The position numbers were made by a program, and so were the translations under genes. From CBDCMJ01 sp965218875 (GTDB lineage Bacteria; Chloroflexota; Dehalococcoidia; Lucifugimonadales; UBA3495): a stretch of DNA of 64,000 nucleotides. Position 1 is the first letter of the stretch. Each line of letters opens with the position of its first letter. The DNA is taken from assembly GCA_965218875.1 (NCBI GenBank), contig OZ244707.1, forward strand, positions 2,728,001 to 2,792,000, in the 5' to 3' direction. Positions 33,907 through 43,136 of this stretch are shown here, in pieces. The notes beneath the pieces were generated by a model, which was not told the DNA's origin, made no database searches, and saw only the letters and a list, made by a program, of their open reading frames with translations.

Positions 33907-34260
33907 ATGCCGTCCCACCGCGTCACCGGCAGAAAACTCAGCAGGTACCGCGACCAGAGAATCGCCCTGTTGCGGGGCCTAGTATCCGAGTTGATTATTC
34001 ACGAGCGCATCACCACCACGCTGGCCAAAGCCAAGGAGACCCGGCGGGTGGCCGAGAAGCTGATTACCCATGGCAAGAAGGGCACCCTGCACCACCGGAG
34101 GCTGGCTCTGGCCCAAGTCCCGGACAAGTCCACGGTGGCCAAGGTCTTCGACGACGTGGCCCCCAGGTACACCCAGCGAGAGGGGGGCTACACCCGTATC
34201 GTCAAGCTGGGGCCGCGCCAGGGGGACGCCGCGGCTATGGCCGTTATAGAGTTGGTCTAA
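33907..34260 (+). CDS. rplQ: 50S ribosomal protein L17
   Basis: 117 residues: RVTGRKLSRYRDQRIALLRGLVSELIIHERITTTLAKAKETRRVAEKLI. Two bases after rpoA; standard end of the alpha operon. Confidence 0.97.
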   Translation: MPSHRVTGRKLSRYRDQRIALLRGLVSELIIHERITTTLAKAKETRRVAEKLITHGKKGTLHHRRLALAQVPDKSTVAKVFDDVAPRYTQREGGYTRIVKLGPRQGDAAAMAVIELV

Positions 34261-34312
34261 CGGCGCGGGTTGGGTAAACCCAAGCCGAAGGCCCGGCGTC
34301 GGACCCAAAGTC

Positions 34313-35209
34313 TTGGAGACTATTGGAGCCATCGAGCAACCCGAGGCCCGGCAACCCAGAAGGCTGGCCTTGGTGATAGAGTACGACGGAAGTGATTACC
34401 AGGGGTTCCAGCTGCAGGCTGACCGGCCCACCATCCAGGGCGAGATAGAAAAGGCCCTGGCCGAATTCACCGGAGAGTCCATCCGTATCCGGGCCGCCAG
34501 CCGCACCGATTCGGGAGCCCACGCCCGGGGCCAGGTGGCAGACTTCGTGACCCATAGCAGGCATCCGCTGGAGCGCTTCCCCAAGGCCTTAAATTACTAT
34601 CTGCCCCGGGACATAGTGGTGCAATCGGCCCATCAGGTCCCCTTGGAATTCCATTCCCGCCGGACTGCCGTCCGCAGGACCTATCGCTACAGCATACTGA
34701 ACCGGGCCGCGCCATCGCCCTTGCGGCGGCGCACCTTTTTGTGGATTAGAGAGGAGCTTCAGGTGGACCAAATGGCCGCCGCCGCCCACTGGCTGGTGGG
34801 CGTACACGACTTCCGGCCCCTGGCCGCGGGCCACCCGGCCGGCAAGAGCGCGGTCCGCCAGGTTTTCCGGTGGGACGCCCGGCGTGAAGGCGACGCGGTC
34901 GTCATAGAGTCTGAGGCTAACGGCTTCCTGAGGCACCAGATACGAAAGGCCAACTCGCTGCTGGTCCAGGTGGGCAAGGGCCGGCGCCCGGCCACGATAG
35001 TGAGGGACGTCCTGCAGGGAACGTACCCGGACGCCGGCGAGTTTCCTGGGCTCCCGGCCCACGGACTTTGCTTGATGAAGATAACCTATCCATTTGGGGA
35101 CTCCTTGACCTGGGGGGCCGGCGGCCTCGTTGGCGCCGCCTGCGGCGGGGCGGACCGTGACTGCCCAGACAACGGCCAGCCTTTGGACACGCAAAGCGGC
35201 GAGGTATAG
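34313..35209 (+). CDS. truA: tRNA pseudouridine(38-40) synthase
   Basis: Isomerises uridines in the anticodon stem. The TTG start gives 298 aa with a short leader before LALVIEYDGSDYQGFQ. The catalytic Asp66 lies in RTDSGAHA, and FHSRRTAVRRTYRY and NGFLRHQIRK are conserved. About 30 residues beyond the usual end (after GLCLMKITYP) are Gly/Ala-rich. Confidence 0.93.
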   Translation: METIGAIEQPEARQPRRLALVIEYDGSDYQGFQLQADRPTIQGEIEKALAEFTGESIRIRAASRTDSGAHARGQVADFVTHSRHPLERFPKALNYYLPRDIVVQSAHQVPLEFHSRRTAVRRTYRYSILNRAAPSPLRRRTFLWIREELQVDQMAAAAHWLVGVHDFRPLAAGHPAGKSAVRQVFRWDARREGDAVVIESEANGFLRHQIRKANSLLVQVGKGRRPATIVRDVLQGTYPDAGEFPGLPAHGLCLMKITYPFGDSLTWGAGGLVGAACGGADRDCPDNGQPLDTQSGEV

Positions 35210-35241
35210 AGGTCCCTATCTAAACAGCGATGCCGGATTTG

Positions 35242-35266
35242 CTGTATAGTGTTGAGCACAATGATT
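35242..35266 (+). promoter_or_regulatory. Possible promoter before rplM
   Basis: TATAGT (about 35246-35251) lies in the 94-base truA-rplM gap, with only a weak -35 match 17 bases before it. It would allow separate rplM-rpsI transcription. Low support. Confidence 0.25.
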
Positions 35267-35303
35267 GGGGGGCCGCGGCAAGGCCCCGAGAACACAGGTG
35301 GCC

Positions 35304-35750
35304 ATGAAACGAACAAGCACGTATTTTCCCAAGCCCGGAGAAGTGCCCACCCAGTGGCGGGTGATAGACGGAGACGGCCAGGTGCTGGGACGGATGGCGC
35401 GGGACATATCCGTGGCGCTCCAGGGCAAAGATAAGCCCTCCTACACGCCGCACACGCCCACGGGGGACTACGTGGTGGTGCTCAACGCCGCCAAGGTCCG
35501 AGTGACCGGCCGCAAGCTGTTGCAGAAGTTGTACTACAGGCACAGCGGCTACGTGGGCAACCTGAAAACCTTCCGGCTGCGGGACATGATGGAAGGCCAC
35601 CCGGAGCGGGTCATCAGGCTGGCGGTCAAGGGAATGCTGCCCCGCAACCACCAAGGCCGCCAGATGCTACGGCGGCTGAAGGTGTACTCGGGGGCGGAAC
35701 ATCCCCATCAGGCCCAAGTGGGGGCAGAGCAAATCCAGGACGAAGGGTAG
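35304..35750 (+). CDS. rplM: 50S ribosomal protein L13
   Basis: 148 residues from ATG 35304 (AGGTGG upstream): TYFPKPGEVPTQWRVIDGDGQVLGRMA, GDYVVVLNAAKVRVTGRK, YYRHSGYVGNLK and AVKGMLPRNHQGRQMLRRLKVYSGAEHPH. An in-frame ATG at 35265 would add a non-conserved leader. Confidence 0.95.
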   Translation: MKRTSTYFPKPGEVPTQWRVIDGDGQVLGRMARDISVALQGKDKPSYTPHTPTGDYVVVLNAAKVRVTGRKLLQKLYYRHSGYVGNLKTFRLRDMMEGHPERVIRLAVKGMLPRNHQGRQMLRRLKVYSGAEHPHQAQVGAEQIQDEG

Positions 35751-35753
35751 GTA

Positions 35754-36170
35754 TTGGCCTTGGTACAGGTTGCAGCCCAGCAGCAGTATTACTACGGCAC
35801 CGGTAAGCGAAAGACGTCGGTCGCCAAGGTGCGTCTCTACCTGGACGACGGCGGACCAATCCTGATTAACGGCAAGCCGGTGGACGAGTATTTCAACTGG
35901 CTACCGTGGCAGCAGGTGATCAACGAGGCCTTTCAGGTAAGCGGGACCGCCAACCGGTTCAGGGTGATCGTCCGGGTAGCCGGCGGGGGAGTCCACTCCC
36001 AGGCCCAAGCCATACGCCACGGCATCGCCCGGGCGCTGGTGGCCTACGATGAGTCCTTTAAACCAGCCCTGCGGCGCCGCGGCCTCATTACCCGAGACGC
36101 CCGGATCAAAGAGAGCAAGAAGTACGGTCTGAAGCGGGCCCGGCGCGCCCCGCAGTACACCAAGCGTTAG
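35754..36170 (+). CDS. rpsI: 30S ribosomal protein S9
   Basis: 138 residues, TTG start: YYYGTGKRKTSVAKVRLY, FQVSGTANRFRVIVRVAGGG and the C-terminal RRAPQYTKR that touches P-site tRNA. Three bases after rplM. It converges with the phosphohexomutase gene with only six bases between stops, and no terminator is seen. Confidence 0.97.
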   Translation: MALVQVAAQQQYYYGTGKRKTSVAKVRLYLDDGGPILINGKPVDEYFNWLPWQQVINEAFQVSGTANRFRVIVRVAGGGVHSQAQAIRHGIARALVAYDESFKPALRRRGLITRDARIKESKKYGLKRARRAPQYTKR

Positions 36171-36176
36171 GGCGGC

Positions 36177-37604
36177 CTACACCCCCAGGTACTCTACCGC
36201 CGCGTCCAACAGGGCCGCCACTGTCTCGGGTCGACCAGCCTCGGCGTATATCCGCAGCAGAGGCTCGGTCCCCGAAAATCGGGATACCAGCCAGGCGTCG
36301 TCGAAGACCAGCCTGCGCCCGTCTATCTCATCGGCGCCCCGCACCTCCAGCCCCGCCAGTTCCCTCAGGTCTCCGCCGTTCAAAAGCGCCTCGATGCGTC
36401 CCCGTTCCTCGGGGTCAAACGACACGTCCCGGCGGCTGTAGTAGTGGGCGCCTACCTGCGCGAAGAGGTGGTCCACCAGTTGGGAAGGTGTCTTGCCGCT
36501 GCGAGCCAGGTATTCCAATAGGTAGAGCCCGCTCAGGATCCCGTCCCGCTCCGGGATATGGCCGCGGAAGGCATAGCCCCCGCTTTCTTCTCCGGCCATC
36601 AACCCGCGAGCCTGGGAGAACACGGGGCCTATGTTCTTGAAGCCAACGCGGGTCTCGTGGACCTCCACGCCAAACTTACGGCCCAGCTTGTTCAGCATCA
36701 TGGACGAGGTAACACCCTTGACCAGCGCTCCCCGCAACCCCTTGCTTTCCAGCAGGTACAAAGCCAGCAGCGAGAACACCTCCAACGTGGTGACAAACCT
36801 CCCGGCATTGTCGACAACCCCCAGTCGGTCTGCGTCACCGTCAAGAGCCAGACCCACCGACCAGTTTTCCGCGCCCATTCTGCCGGTAAGGGCCGCGAGG
36901 TTGTGGGCAATAGGTTCGGGCTGGTCCATTCCCGGAAACGCCGGGTTGGAATAGCCGTTGATTTCCTCGACTACGGCGGCCCCGCCGGAGAGCAACCTGG
37001 GAATATAGCCGGCGCCGGCGCCGAACATAGCGTCCACCAATACGGTGAGGCCGGAGTCCCGGATCTCCTGCAGGCTTATCAGCTTGCCAATGTGCTCGAA
37101 GTAGGGAGGGTCAGGGTCGATGTCTATGACCAACCCCTTCTCCCTGGCCAGCGGGGGCGGCAGAGGGCTGGGTTGGCGGTCGGACCGGTCGGCTTCGTCA
37201 ATGGCCATCTCCAGCCGGTCGGTGATCTCCTGGGTGGCGCTGCCGGCGTACTCGGGTTTGAACTTGAAGCCGTTCCAAATGGCGGGATTGTGGCTGGCCG
37301 TGATAATGGCCGCGCCGGCCGCCTGATGGTGCAGCACGTTGTAGCTAACCACCGGGGTCGGCGCCGCCCGCTGGCACAAGTGGACCTTCATGCCGTAGCC
37401 GGCGCAGACCGACGCCACCGTCTCCGCGAACTGGCGGGAGAGGAACCGGGTGTCGTGGCCCACCACCAGTCCCCGCTCCGCGCTTCCCTGATCCAGCAGG
37501 TAGCAGGCCAGGCCCCGGGCGCAACGGGCTACGTTGTCGAAGGTGAAGTCCTGAGCGATGACGGCACGCCAGCCGTCGGTCCCAAACCGGATTTCGGTTG
37601 CCAT
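36177..37604 (-). CDS. Phosphoglucomutase/phosphomannomutase family protein
   Basis: 475-residue alpha-D-phosphohexomutase. It carries the phosphoserine loop TASHNP (Ser104), metal-binding DGDADRLG, sugar-binding GEESGG and the phosphate-binding FSGTEPLLRIYAE. N-terminal IRFGTDGWRAVI is typical. It interconverts 1- and 6-phosphates of glucose or mannose (or glucosamine); specificity is not readable. It is the last gene of the minus-strand run that begins at mtnA. Confidence 0.9.
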   Translation of the reverse strand: MATEIRFGTDGWRAVIAQDFTFDNVARCARGLACYLLDQGSAERGLVVGHDTRFLSRQFAETVASVCAGYGMKVHLCQRAAPTPVVSYNVLHHQAAGAAIITASHNPAIWNGFKFKPEYAGSATQEITDRLEMAIDEADRSDRQPSPLPPPLAREKGLVIDIDPDPPYFEHIGKLISLQEIRDSGLTVLVDAMFGAGAGYIPRLLSGGAAVVEEINGYSNPAFPGMDQPEPIAHNLAALTGRMGAENWSVGLALDGDADRLGVVDNAGRFVTTLEVFSLLALYLLESKGLRGALVKGVTSSMMLNKLGRKFGVEVHETRVGFKNIGPVFSQARGLMAGEESGGYAFRGHIPERDGILSGLYLLEYLARSGKTPSQLVDHLFAQVGAHYYSRRDVSFDPEERGRIEALLNGGDLRELAGLEVRGADEIDGRRLVFDDAWLVSRFSGTEPLLRIYAEAGRPETVAALLDAAVEYLGV

Positions 37605-37675
37605 AGGGGCTCCAAGAGCAGGCCTTGTGATTTTACGCAGTGTATGCGCTTGTGGATTATACCCCCAGAGAGGGA

Positions 37676-38698
37676 CTAACCGGACCCCTGGGTTTCGGTT
37701 AGACGCATTGCCCGGCGAAGGCGCTCCTCGGCGCGGCTGACCGGATTGTCCCCGTCCAGCATTTCGTCCAGCAAAGCCTGGGTGGGAAACCCTGAGTCAA
37801 CCTCCTCAAGCAACCCCGCACTGAAGGTCCCGTCTTTGATCTCCCTCATAACCTGGGAGTAGCTTTGGGCCTTTGAATCTCGGTCCAAGGCCAGGAAGCG
37901 GACCATGCCTCCGTAGGCTGCCGTGAAACCGTGCAGCTTAACCTGCCGGAAAAACCCCAACTCAGCCATGGCTTGCAGGGAGCGGCCCATCTCGCCCGAC
38001 ATGTAAAGTTCCAGCACCATGGCCTCGGTTGGCAGTCCCGCTTCCGTGCCCACCCGGAAGGCGGCAAGGAGGGCGGCGGCCAGGTCCGGCCCCACTGTTT
38101 GCTCTACGAAAAGGTCCAGATGCGCCTCTTGCTCGGCACTAAGGACCATGGCGCCGCGCAACGATCCCATGGCCTTGGCCAAAGCGCACAGCAGCGGCCA
38201 GGCCTGTCCTGTCGCGTCGCTTTCCACGGACACGAAGGACGGGAAACCGACGCCGCGTTGATAAAGTTCCCGGATGCCCACGCCCATCATGCGAGGAGCA
38301 AGGAGCAACACGTCCAGGTCCGGATCGGGCAGGATTCGCTTGAAGGCCAGGTTAAACCCAGACGCGAACACCACGGCGCTGCCCGGCAGCAGCGCCGTGG
38401 CCAGATGGTCCCGGTAGATATCAGGGGCAGTCTCATCGGGAAGCAACAAGAAGACCACGTCGGCCTGGGACACTGCGTCCGCGGCGGGTCCAACGGCAAA
38501 GCCGTCAGCCAAGGCCGAGTCCCACGCCGGGCCGGGCGCCTCGGCCACGGTCAGGGGTCCTATGCCGCTGTCCCTGAGGTTAAGGGCCAGGGGTCTGCCC
38601 AAGTTGCCATATCCAACTATGGCGACGCGCTTACCGGACAGGACGGCCGGGTCAGACTCCGACTCCTGAACGAAACGAGGCTCATCTTGCGGAGTCAT
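37676..38698 (-). CDS. Ketol-acid reductoisomerase-like protein with altered active site
   Basis: The 340-residue protein has an N-terminal Rossmann domain (VAIVGYGNLGRPLALNLRDSG, 29-34 glycine motif) followed by a KARI-like all-helical domain (HLDLFVEQ with Asp195 and Glu199 as the putative metal ligands). Two catalytic positions of IlvC differ: the SHGFN His is Ser113 (FASGFN) and the APKGPG Lys is Arg136 (APRMMG). The reaction is therefore uncertain. It overlaps the SCP2-like gene by 17 bases and follows metK, an unusual setting for a branched-chain amino-acid enzyme. Confidence 0.72.
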   Translation of the reverse strand: MTPQDEPRFVQESESDPAVLSGKRVAIVGYGNLGRPLALNLRDSGIGPLTVAEAPGPAWDSALADGFAVGPAADAVSQADVVFLLLPDETAPDIYRDHLATALLPGSAVVFASGFNLAFKRILPDPDLDVLLLAPRMMGVGIRELYQRGVGFPSFVSVESDATGQAWPLLCALAKAMGSLRGAMVLSAEQEAHLDLFVEQTVGPDLAAALLAAFRVGTEAGLPTEAMVLELYMSGEMGRSLQAMAELGFFRQVKLHGFTAAYGGMVRFLALDRDSKAQSYSQVMREIKDGTFSAGLLEEVDSGFPTQALLDEMLDGDNPVSRAEERLRRAMRLTETQGSG

Positions 38699-39101
38699 GC
38701 CATTCGATACAAGCCTGTCGATAGCTGTCCAAGAAAGGGTGGACCAGGGAGGCGAACTTGCCCAGACTCCAGGGGGAGAAGCCGTCTATGCGGAGCTTGC
38801 CCAGGAGCAGGGCGGCGCCGAAGTTGGAGCGCCCAAAGGCCGCATCATGGAAGAGGGCCGCGTCCATAGAGACAACCCCGTCCACCGGCCCGGGCCAGCC
38901 GTCGACGCACCGCACTTCACCCTGGTCATTGACCTCAACATGGAGGCGGATGCCGTAGTCCGGGAAGTCCCAACGCAGCGTATGGAGTACCTCGGCTACC
39001 TGCCGCAGGTCTGAGCGAGCAACATTGCAGCTCACCAGTTGGATGGCGCGCTCCATGACTCCGGTGAAACTCTGAGCGCCCGGCAAGGAGGAGTCCATCA
39101 C
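38682..39101 (-). CDS. SCP2-like sterol/lipid-binding domain protein
   Basis: 139 residues from GTG 39101 (an ATG follows as codon 2; GGAGAAGG nine bases upstream). The C-terminal part VVSMDAALFHDAAFGRSNFGAALLLGKLRIDG...LGKFASLVHPFLDSYR resembles the SCP2 fold that binds hydrophobic ligands. Its 3' end overlaps the KARI-like gene, so the two are probably co-translated. The 127 bases between it and metK hold no recognised gene. Confidence 0.6.
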   Translation of the reverse strand: MMDSSLPGAQSFTGVMERAIQLVSCNVARSDLRQVAEVLHTLRWDFPDYGIRLHVEVNDQGEVRCVDGWPGPVDGVVSMDAALFHDAAFGRSNFGAALLLGKLRIDGFSPWSLGKFASLVHPFLDSYRQACIEWHDSAR

Positions 39102-39228
39102 GGAACCATGCCTTCTCCAACAATGGGTACCGTTGCGTTTGGTCGCCGCCGATCCGCTCCGGAATCCACGGGATGGTGCGATAGGACTTGGCGAAGGTCA
39201 CGCAGCCGCGGCGGGTGAACTCCCACCG

Positions 39229-40455
39229 CTAGAGGGGAGGCAAGCCGGCGTCGGCCCGCAGCGCCGCGGCCTTGTCCGTTTTCTCCCAGGTCAGATCCAG
39301 CTCCTCCCGGCCAAAGTGCCCATAGGACGCCACCGGCTGGTAGATGGGACGCCGCAGATTCAGGTCCCGGATAATGGCGGCGGGCCGCAAGTCGAAGTGC
39401 TTGGCCACCAGTTGGTGGATCAGGTCGCTGTCCACCCGATTGGTGTCGAAGCACTCGACGGACACGGAAATGGGCGTAGCCATTCCGATGGCATAGGAAA
39501 CGATGACCTCGGCCCGGTCGGCAAGCCCGCCGGCCACCAGATTCTTGGCCACATACCTGGCGGCATAGGCGGCCGAGCGGTCCACCTTGGTGGGGTCTTT
39601 GCCGGAGAATGCGCCGCCGCCGTGGCGGGCGATGCCGCCGTAGGTGTCCACTAATATCTTGCGGCCGGTGAGGCCCGAATCCCCCGCGGGCCCGCCTATC
39701 TCGAACCTCCCGCTGGGATTGACGTAGATTTTGGTGTCCTCGTCGAGCAGGTGGGCGGGGACCACCTGCCGGATGACCTTCTCGGTTATGTCGCGGGTAA
39801 TCTGCTCGTTGCTCACGTCGGGGCCGTGCTGAGTGCTGATCACCACGGTGTCCACCCGGTGGGGCACGCCGTAGCGGTACTCGACGGTGACCTGAGACTT
39901 GCCGTCCGGCCGGAGGTAATCAATGCCGCCCTCCTTGCGCACGATACTCAGTTGCTGCACCAGCTTGTGGGACAGGCTTACGGTGAGGGGCATCAACTCG
40001 GGCGTCTCGTTGCAGGCGAATCCCACCATCATGCCCTGGTCGCCGGCGCCGGTGGCGTCAAGCTCCTCTTGCTCGTCGCTCCCCCCTTGGTCGCGGACCT
40101 CCAAGGCCCGGCTGACCCCCTGGTTGATGTTGTCCGACTGCCCCTGGAGGGACACGGTGACCCCGCAACTCTTGGCGTCGATTCCGAAAGCCGCATCCAC
40201 GTAGCCGCACTGGCGCAAGGTATTGCGCACTATGCGGGGGACGTCGACGTTGGCGTCAGTGGTGATCTCGCCCATCACCATCACCAGTCCGTTGGTCACG
40301 GCCGTCTCACACGCCACCCGGCCCGTGGGGTCGCTGCTCAACACCGCGTCGAGGATGCCGTCCGAAATCTGGTCGCACAACTTGTCGGGATGACCCTCGG
40401 TCACGGATTCAGATGTCAGCAGGTACTTTGGCGAGTCGTGAAACAGTAGCGGCAT
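39229..40455 (-). CDS. metK: S-adenosylmethionine synthetase
   Basis: Makes SAM from ATP and methionine. 408 residues: SESVTEGHPDKLCDQISDGILDA, GAGDQGMMVGFAC, GGGAFSGKDPTKVDRSAAYAARYVAKNLVA. The start has AGGAGAAA. Downstream member of the SAM-riboswitch unit. Confidence 0.97.
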   Translation of the reverse strand: MPLLFHDSPKYLLTSESVTEGHPDKLCDQISDGILDAVLSSDPTGRVACETAVTNGLVMVMGEITTDANVDVPRIVRNTLRQCGYVDAAFGIDAKSCGVTVSLQGQSDNINQGVSRALEVRDQGGSDEQEELDATGAGDQGMMVGFACNETPELMPLTVSLSHKLVQQLSIVRKEGGIDYLRPDGKSQVTVEYRYGVPHRVDTVVISTQHGPDVSNEQITRDITEKVIRQVVPAHLLDEDTKIYVNPSGRFEIGGPAGDSGLTGRKILVDTYGGIARHGGGAFSGKDPTKVDRSAAYAARYVAKNLVAGGLADRAEVIVSYAIGMATPISVSVECFDTNRVDSDLIHQLVAKHFDLRPAAIIRDLNLRRPIYQPVASYGHFGREELDLTWEKTDKAAALRADAGLPPL

Positions 40456-40481
40456 TTGATTTCTCCTGTAGGACTGAGGAC

Positions 40482-41753
40482 TTAAGTGCCTTCTTCCCAG
40501 CTTTCCTGGTATCGTCGTTGGTCCGCCGTCAGGGTGTCGATGCGAATTCCCATGGACTGCAGCTTCAGCCTTCCCACTTCTTCATCGGTATCCTTGGGAA
40601 CGCTGTACACCCGGGGCTCCAGGGTGTCGCTATTCTTGGCTATGTACTCCACGCACAGGGCCTGGTTGGCGAAGCTCATGTCCATTACGGCGGAGGGATG
40701 CCCCTCGGCGGCGGCCAGATTGATCAATCTCCCTTCCCCCAAGAGATACAACCTGCGGCCGTCCCGCAGCAGGTACTCTTCGACGTAGGGCCGGACCTCC
40801 CGGTGAGATACGGACAACCCCTCCAGCGCCGGAATATCGATTTCCACGTTGAAGTGCCCGCTGTTGGCCAGTATCGCCCCGTCGGGCATGACTTCCAGGT
40901 GCTCCCTGCCGATGGTGTGCCGCCCTCCGGTGACCGTGATGAACACTTCTCCGGCCTTGGCGGCCTCCAGCCCCGAGGTGACGGTGAAACCGTCCATGGT
41001 GGCTTCCAGGGCCCGTATGGGGTTAACCTCGGTAACGATGACGTGAGCGCCCATCCCCCGGGCGCGGGAGGCCACGCCGCGGCCGCACCAGCCGTAACCC
41101 TCCACGACCACGCGGCGGCCGGCCCAGAGGATGTTGGTAGCCCGGGTGATGCCGTCGAGGGTGCTCTGGCCAGTGCCGTAGCGGTTGTCGAAGAAATGCT
41201 TGGTCTCGGCGTCGTTGACCGCGATCACGGGATAGCGCAGCTGGTTATCGCCGGCCATAGCGTTCAACCGGACCACCCCGGTGGTGGTCTCCTCGGTCCC
41301 GCCAATGACGTTTCCCAGCAAGTCGGAGCGCCGGCGGTGCAGGGTCGTGACCAGGTCCGCGCCGTCGTCCAGCGTTACCTGAGGCCGGCTATCCAGGGTA
41401 GAATTGATGTGCCGGTAGTAGGTCTCGTCGCTCTCCCCTTTGATGGAAAAAGCGGGTATGCCATACTCGCGGACCAGGGCGGCGGCAACGTCGTCCTGAG
41501 TGCTGAGGGGGTTGCTGGCGCACAACACCACCTCCGCTCCGCCCGCCTTCAGTGCCAAGGCCAGGTTGGCCGTCTCGGTGGTCACGTGCAAGCACGCCGC
41601 CAGGCGCAGCCCGGCCAGCGGCCGCTCCCGGCCGAAGCGCTCCTGGATCAGCCTGAGCACCGGCATTTCGCGCGCCGCCCACTCTATGCGGTTGACGCCG
41701 CCTCCGGCCAGCGAAAGGTCTTTAACGTCTCCGTCTGCCCGTCTAGAGGTCAA
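40482..41753 (-). CDS. ahcY: Adenosylhomocysteinase
   Basis: Hydrolyses S-adenosylhomocysteine to adenosine and homocysteine. 423 residues from TTG (AGGGAGAAG upstream): MPVLRLIQERFGRERPLAGLR, CLHVTTETANLALAL, NRYGTGQSTLDGI, and the NAD loop GYGWCGRGVASRARGMGA. The Bacterial SAH product inhibitor of methyltransferases is cleared here, next to metK. Confidence 0.96.
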   Translation of the reverse strand: MTSRRADGDVKDLSLAGGGVNRIEWAAREMPVLRLIQERFGRERPLAGLRLAACLHVTTETANLALALKAGGAEVVLCASNPLSTQDDVAAALVREYGIPAFSIKGESDETYYRHINSTLDSRPQVTLDDGADLVTTLHRRRSDLLGNVIGGTEETTTGVVRLNAMAGDNQLRYPVIAVNDAETKHFFDNRYGTGQSTLDGITRATNILWAGRRVVVEGYGWCGRGVASRARGMGAHVIVTEVNPIRALEATMDGFTVTSGLEAAKAGEVFITVTGGRHTIGREHLEVMPDGAILANSGHFNVEIDIPALEGLSVSHREVRPYVEEYLLRDGRRLYLLGEGRLINLAAAEGHPSAVMDMSFANQALCVEYIAKNSDTLEPRVYSVPKDTDEEVGRLKLQSMGIRIDTLTADQRRYQESWEEGT

Positions 41754-41857
41754 TACACTTCTCCCTGAGCTTGGAATGGACTCCGGAGCGGGGGAATACC
41801 GCCCCGGTAAGAAAGCCCGCCGCGCGACGGGGGATACGGCCCAAAGCCCTTCCCCGG

Positions 41858-42217
41858 CTACGGGTCATCACCGTACGACGTAGGGTGGCCGCCCTGAATC
41901 CAGAAGGGCGTGCCGTCCTCTATGTTGAAGAGGTTTTCGGTGTCGTAGCCCATGGCGGCGGCAAGCTCGCAGGCCAATCCGCTGCGCACCCCGGCGGCGC
42001 AAATGAACAGCACCTTCTTGTCCTGGGGCACCTGGTCGATGCGATCGGGCAAATCGTCGATGTTGATGTGGATGGCGCCGGCAACGTGGCCGGACACCCA
42101 TTCGTCCTCCCGACGCACGTCCACCACCACGGTGTTCTGAGGATCGGCCTCCAGCATGGCGCTGGCCTCGGCAGAATCCACCCGGAAATATGGTTCGCCA
42201 GGGTCTTGCCTGGGCAT
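41858..42217 (-). CDS. Rhodanese-domain sulfurtransferase
   Basis: 119-residue single rhodanese domain: VVVDVRREDEWVSGHVAGAIHINI, active-site loop CAAGVRSG with Cys73, and a C-terminal FNIEDGTPFWIQGGHP. Strong GGGGAGG site. Sits inside the SAM-recycling unit; it may handle persulfide sulfur around methionine/homocysteine metabolism, but its substrate is unknown. Confidence 0.88.
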   Translation of the reverse strand: MPRQDPGEPYFRVDSAEASAMLEADPQNTVVVDVRREDEWVSGHVAGAIHINIDDLPDRIDQVPQDKKVLFICAAGVRSGLACELAAAMGYDTENLFNIEDGTPFWIQGGHPTSYGDDP

Positions 42218-42245
42218 CTTCTCTACCTCCCCGGGCCTCTGTCGT

Positions 42246-43127
42246 CTAGCTCACGTACTTGCCCACCAAGGGGCTGACCTTCTCCAGGTACTCCGCCGGC
42301 GCCTGGGCCGGCGGGGTGACTATGGCGTTCTCCAGGGCAACGGAGCAGGCGCACTCCCGGCCCTTGCTCAGCACCGAACCCAGGGCCGGGATGACCCGGC
42401 GCAGCAGGTCCCTGGAGTTGGCCACGTTCTTGGTGAGGTTGCCAATGATCATCTCCGCGGTAACCGGTTCTTCCTCTTGGCGCCAGCAGTCGTAGTCGGT
42501 AACCCAGGCCAGCGTGGAGTAGCAAATCTCCGCCTCGCGGGCCAGCTTGGCCTCGGGCAGCGCGGTCATGCCGATTATGTCTGCTCCCCAGGCCCGGTAG
42601 GCCAGGGACTCCGCCCGGGTGGAGAAGGCCGGGCCCTCCATCACCACCAGGGTGCCGCCGGCGTGGACCTCGAGGTCCAACTCCAAGGCGTGCCGATGGA
42701 GCACCTGCGCCGCCACCGGGCAGAAGGGGTCGGCCAGGCTTACATGGACCACCAGGTCCTCGTCGAAAAAGGTGCTTTCGCGAAACCGCGTGCGGTCTAT
42801 CAACTGGTGGGGCAGCACCAAGTCCTGGGGGGCAAACTCCTCTTTCAGGCTGCCCACGGCGCTGACGGAAACAATGGACTGCACTCCCAGGCGCTTCAGG
42901 GCGTAGATGTTGGCCCTGGCCGGGATTCTGGTGGGGTTAAGCTGGTGAGCGCGGCCATGGCGCGGCAGGAAGGCCACCCGGACCCCGTCCAGGGACCCCA
43001 ACACGATGTCGTCGCTAGGCTTGCCAAAGGGCGTATCCACGCTGACGGTCTCTACGTCGGATAGGCCGTCCATGCGGTAAAGGCCGGTGCCGCCCACGAC
43101 GGCTATGCTAGCGTCACTACTTGACAT
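42246..43127 (-). CDS. mtnP: S-methyl-5'-thioadenosine phosphorylase
   Basis: 293 residues of the PNP/MTAP family: AVVGGTGLYRMDGL, VRVAFLPRHGRAHQLNPTRIPARANIYALK, VVMEGPAFSTRAES and NIIGMTALPEAKLARE-type AWGADIIGMTALPEAKLAREAEI. It phosphorolyses MTA to adenine and methylthioribose-1-phosphate, the substrate of the adjacent mtnA. Ten bases separate it from mtnA. Confidence 0.94.
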   Translation of the reverse strand: MSSSDASIAVVGGTGLYRMDGLSDVETVSVDTPFGKPSDDIVLGSLDGVRVAFLPRHGRAHQLNPTRIPARANIYALKRLGVQSIVSVSAVGSLKEEFAPQDLVLPHQLIDRTRFRESTFFDEDLVVHVSLADPFCPVAAQVLHRHALELDLEVHAGGTLVVMEGPAFSTRAESLAYRAWGADIIGMTALPEAKLAREAEICYSTLAWVTDYDCWRQEEEPVTAEMIIGNLTKNVANSRDLLRRVIPALGSVLSKGRECACSVALENAIVTPPAQAPAEYLEKVSPLVGKYVS

Positions 43128-43136
43128 GACGGCGGT

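Noticed and set aside
38935..39201. Small gene between metK and the SCP2-like gene
   Set aside because: The first residues look plausible, but the frame then overlaps the SCP2-like gene with antisense-type composition and no ribosome binding site.
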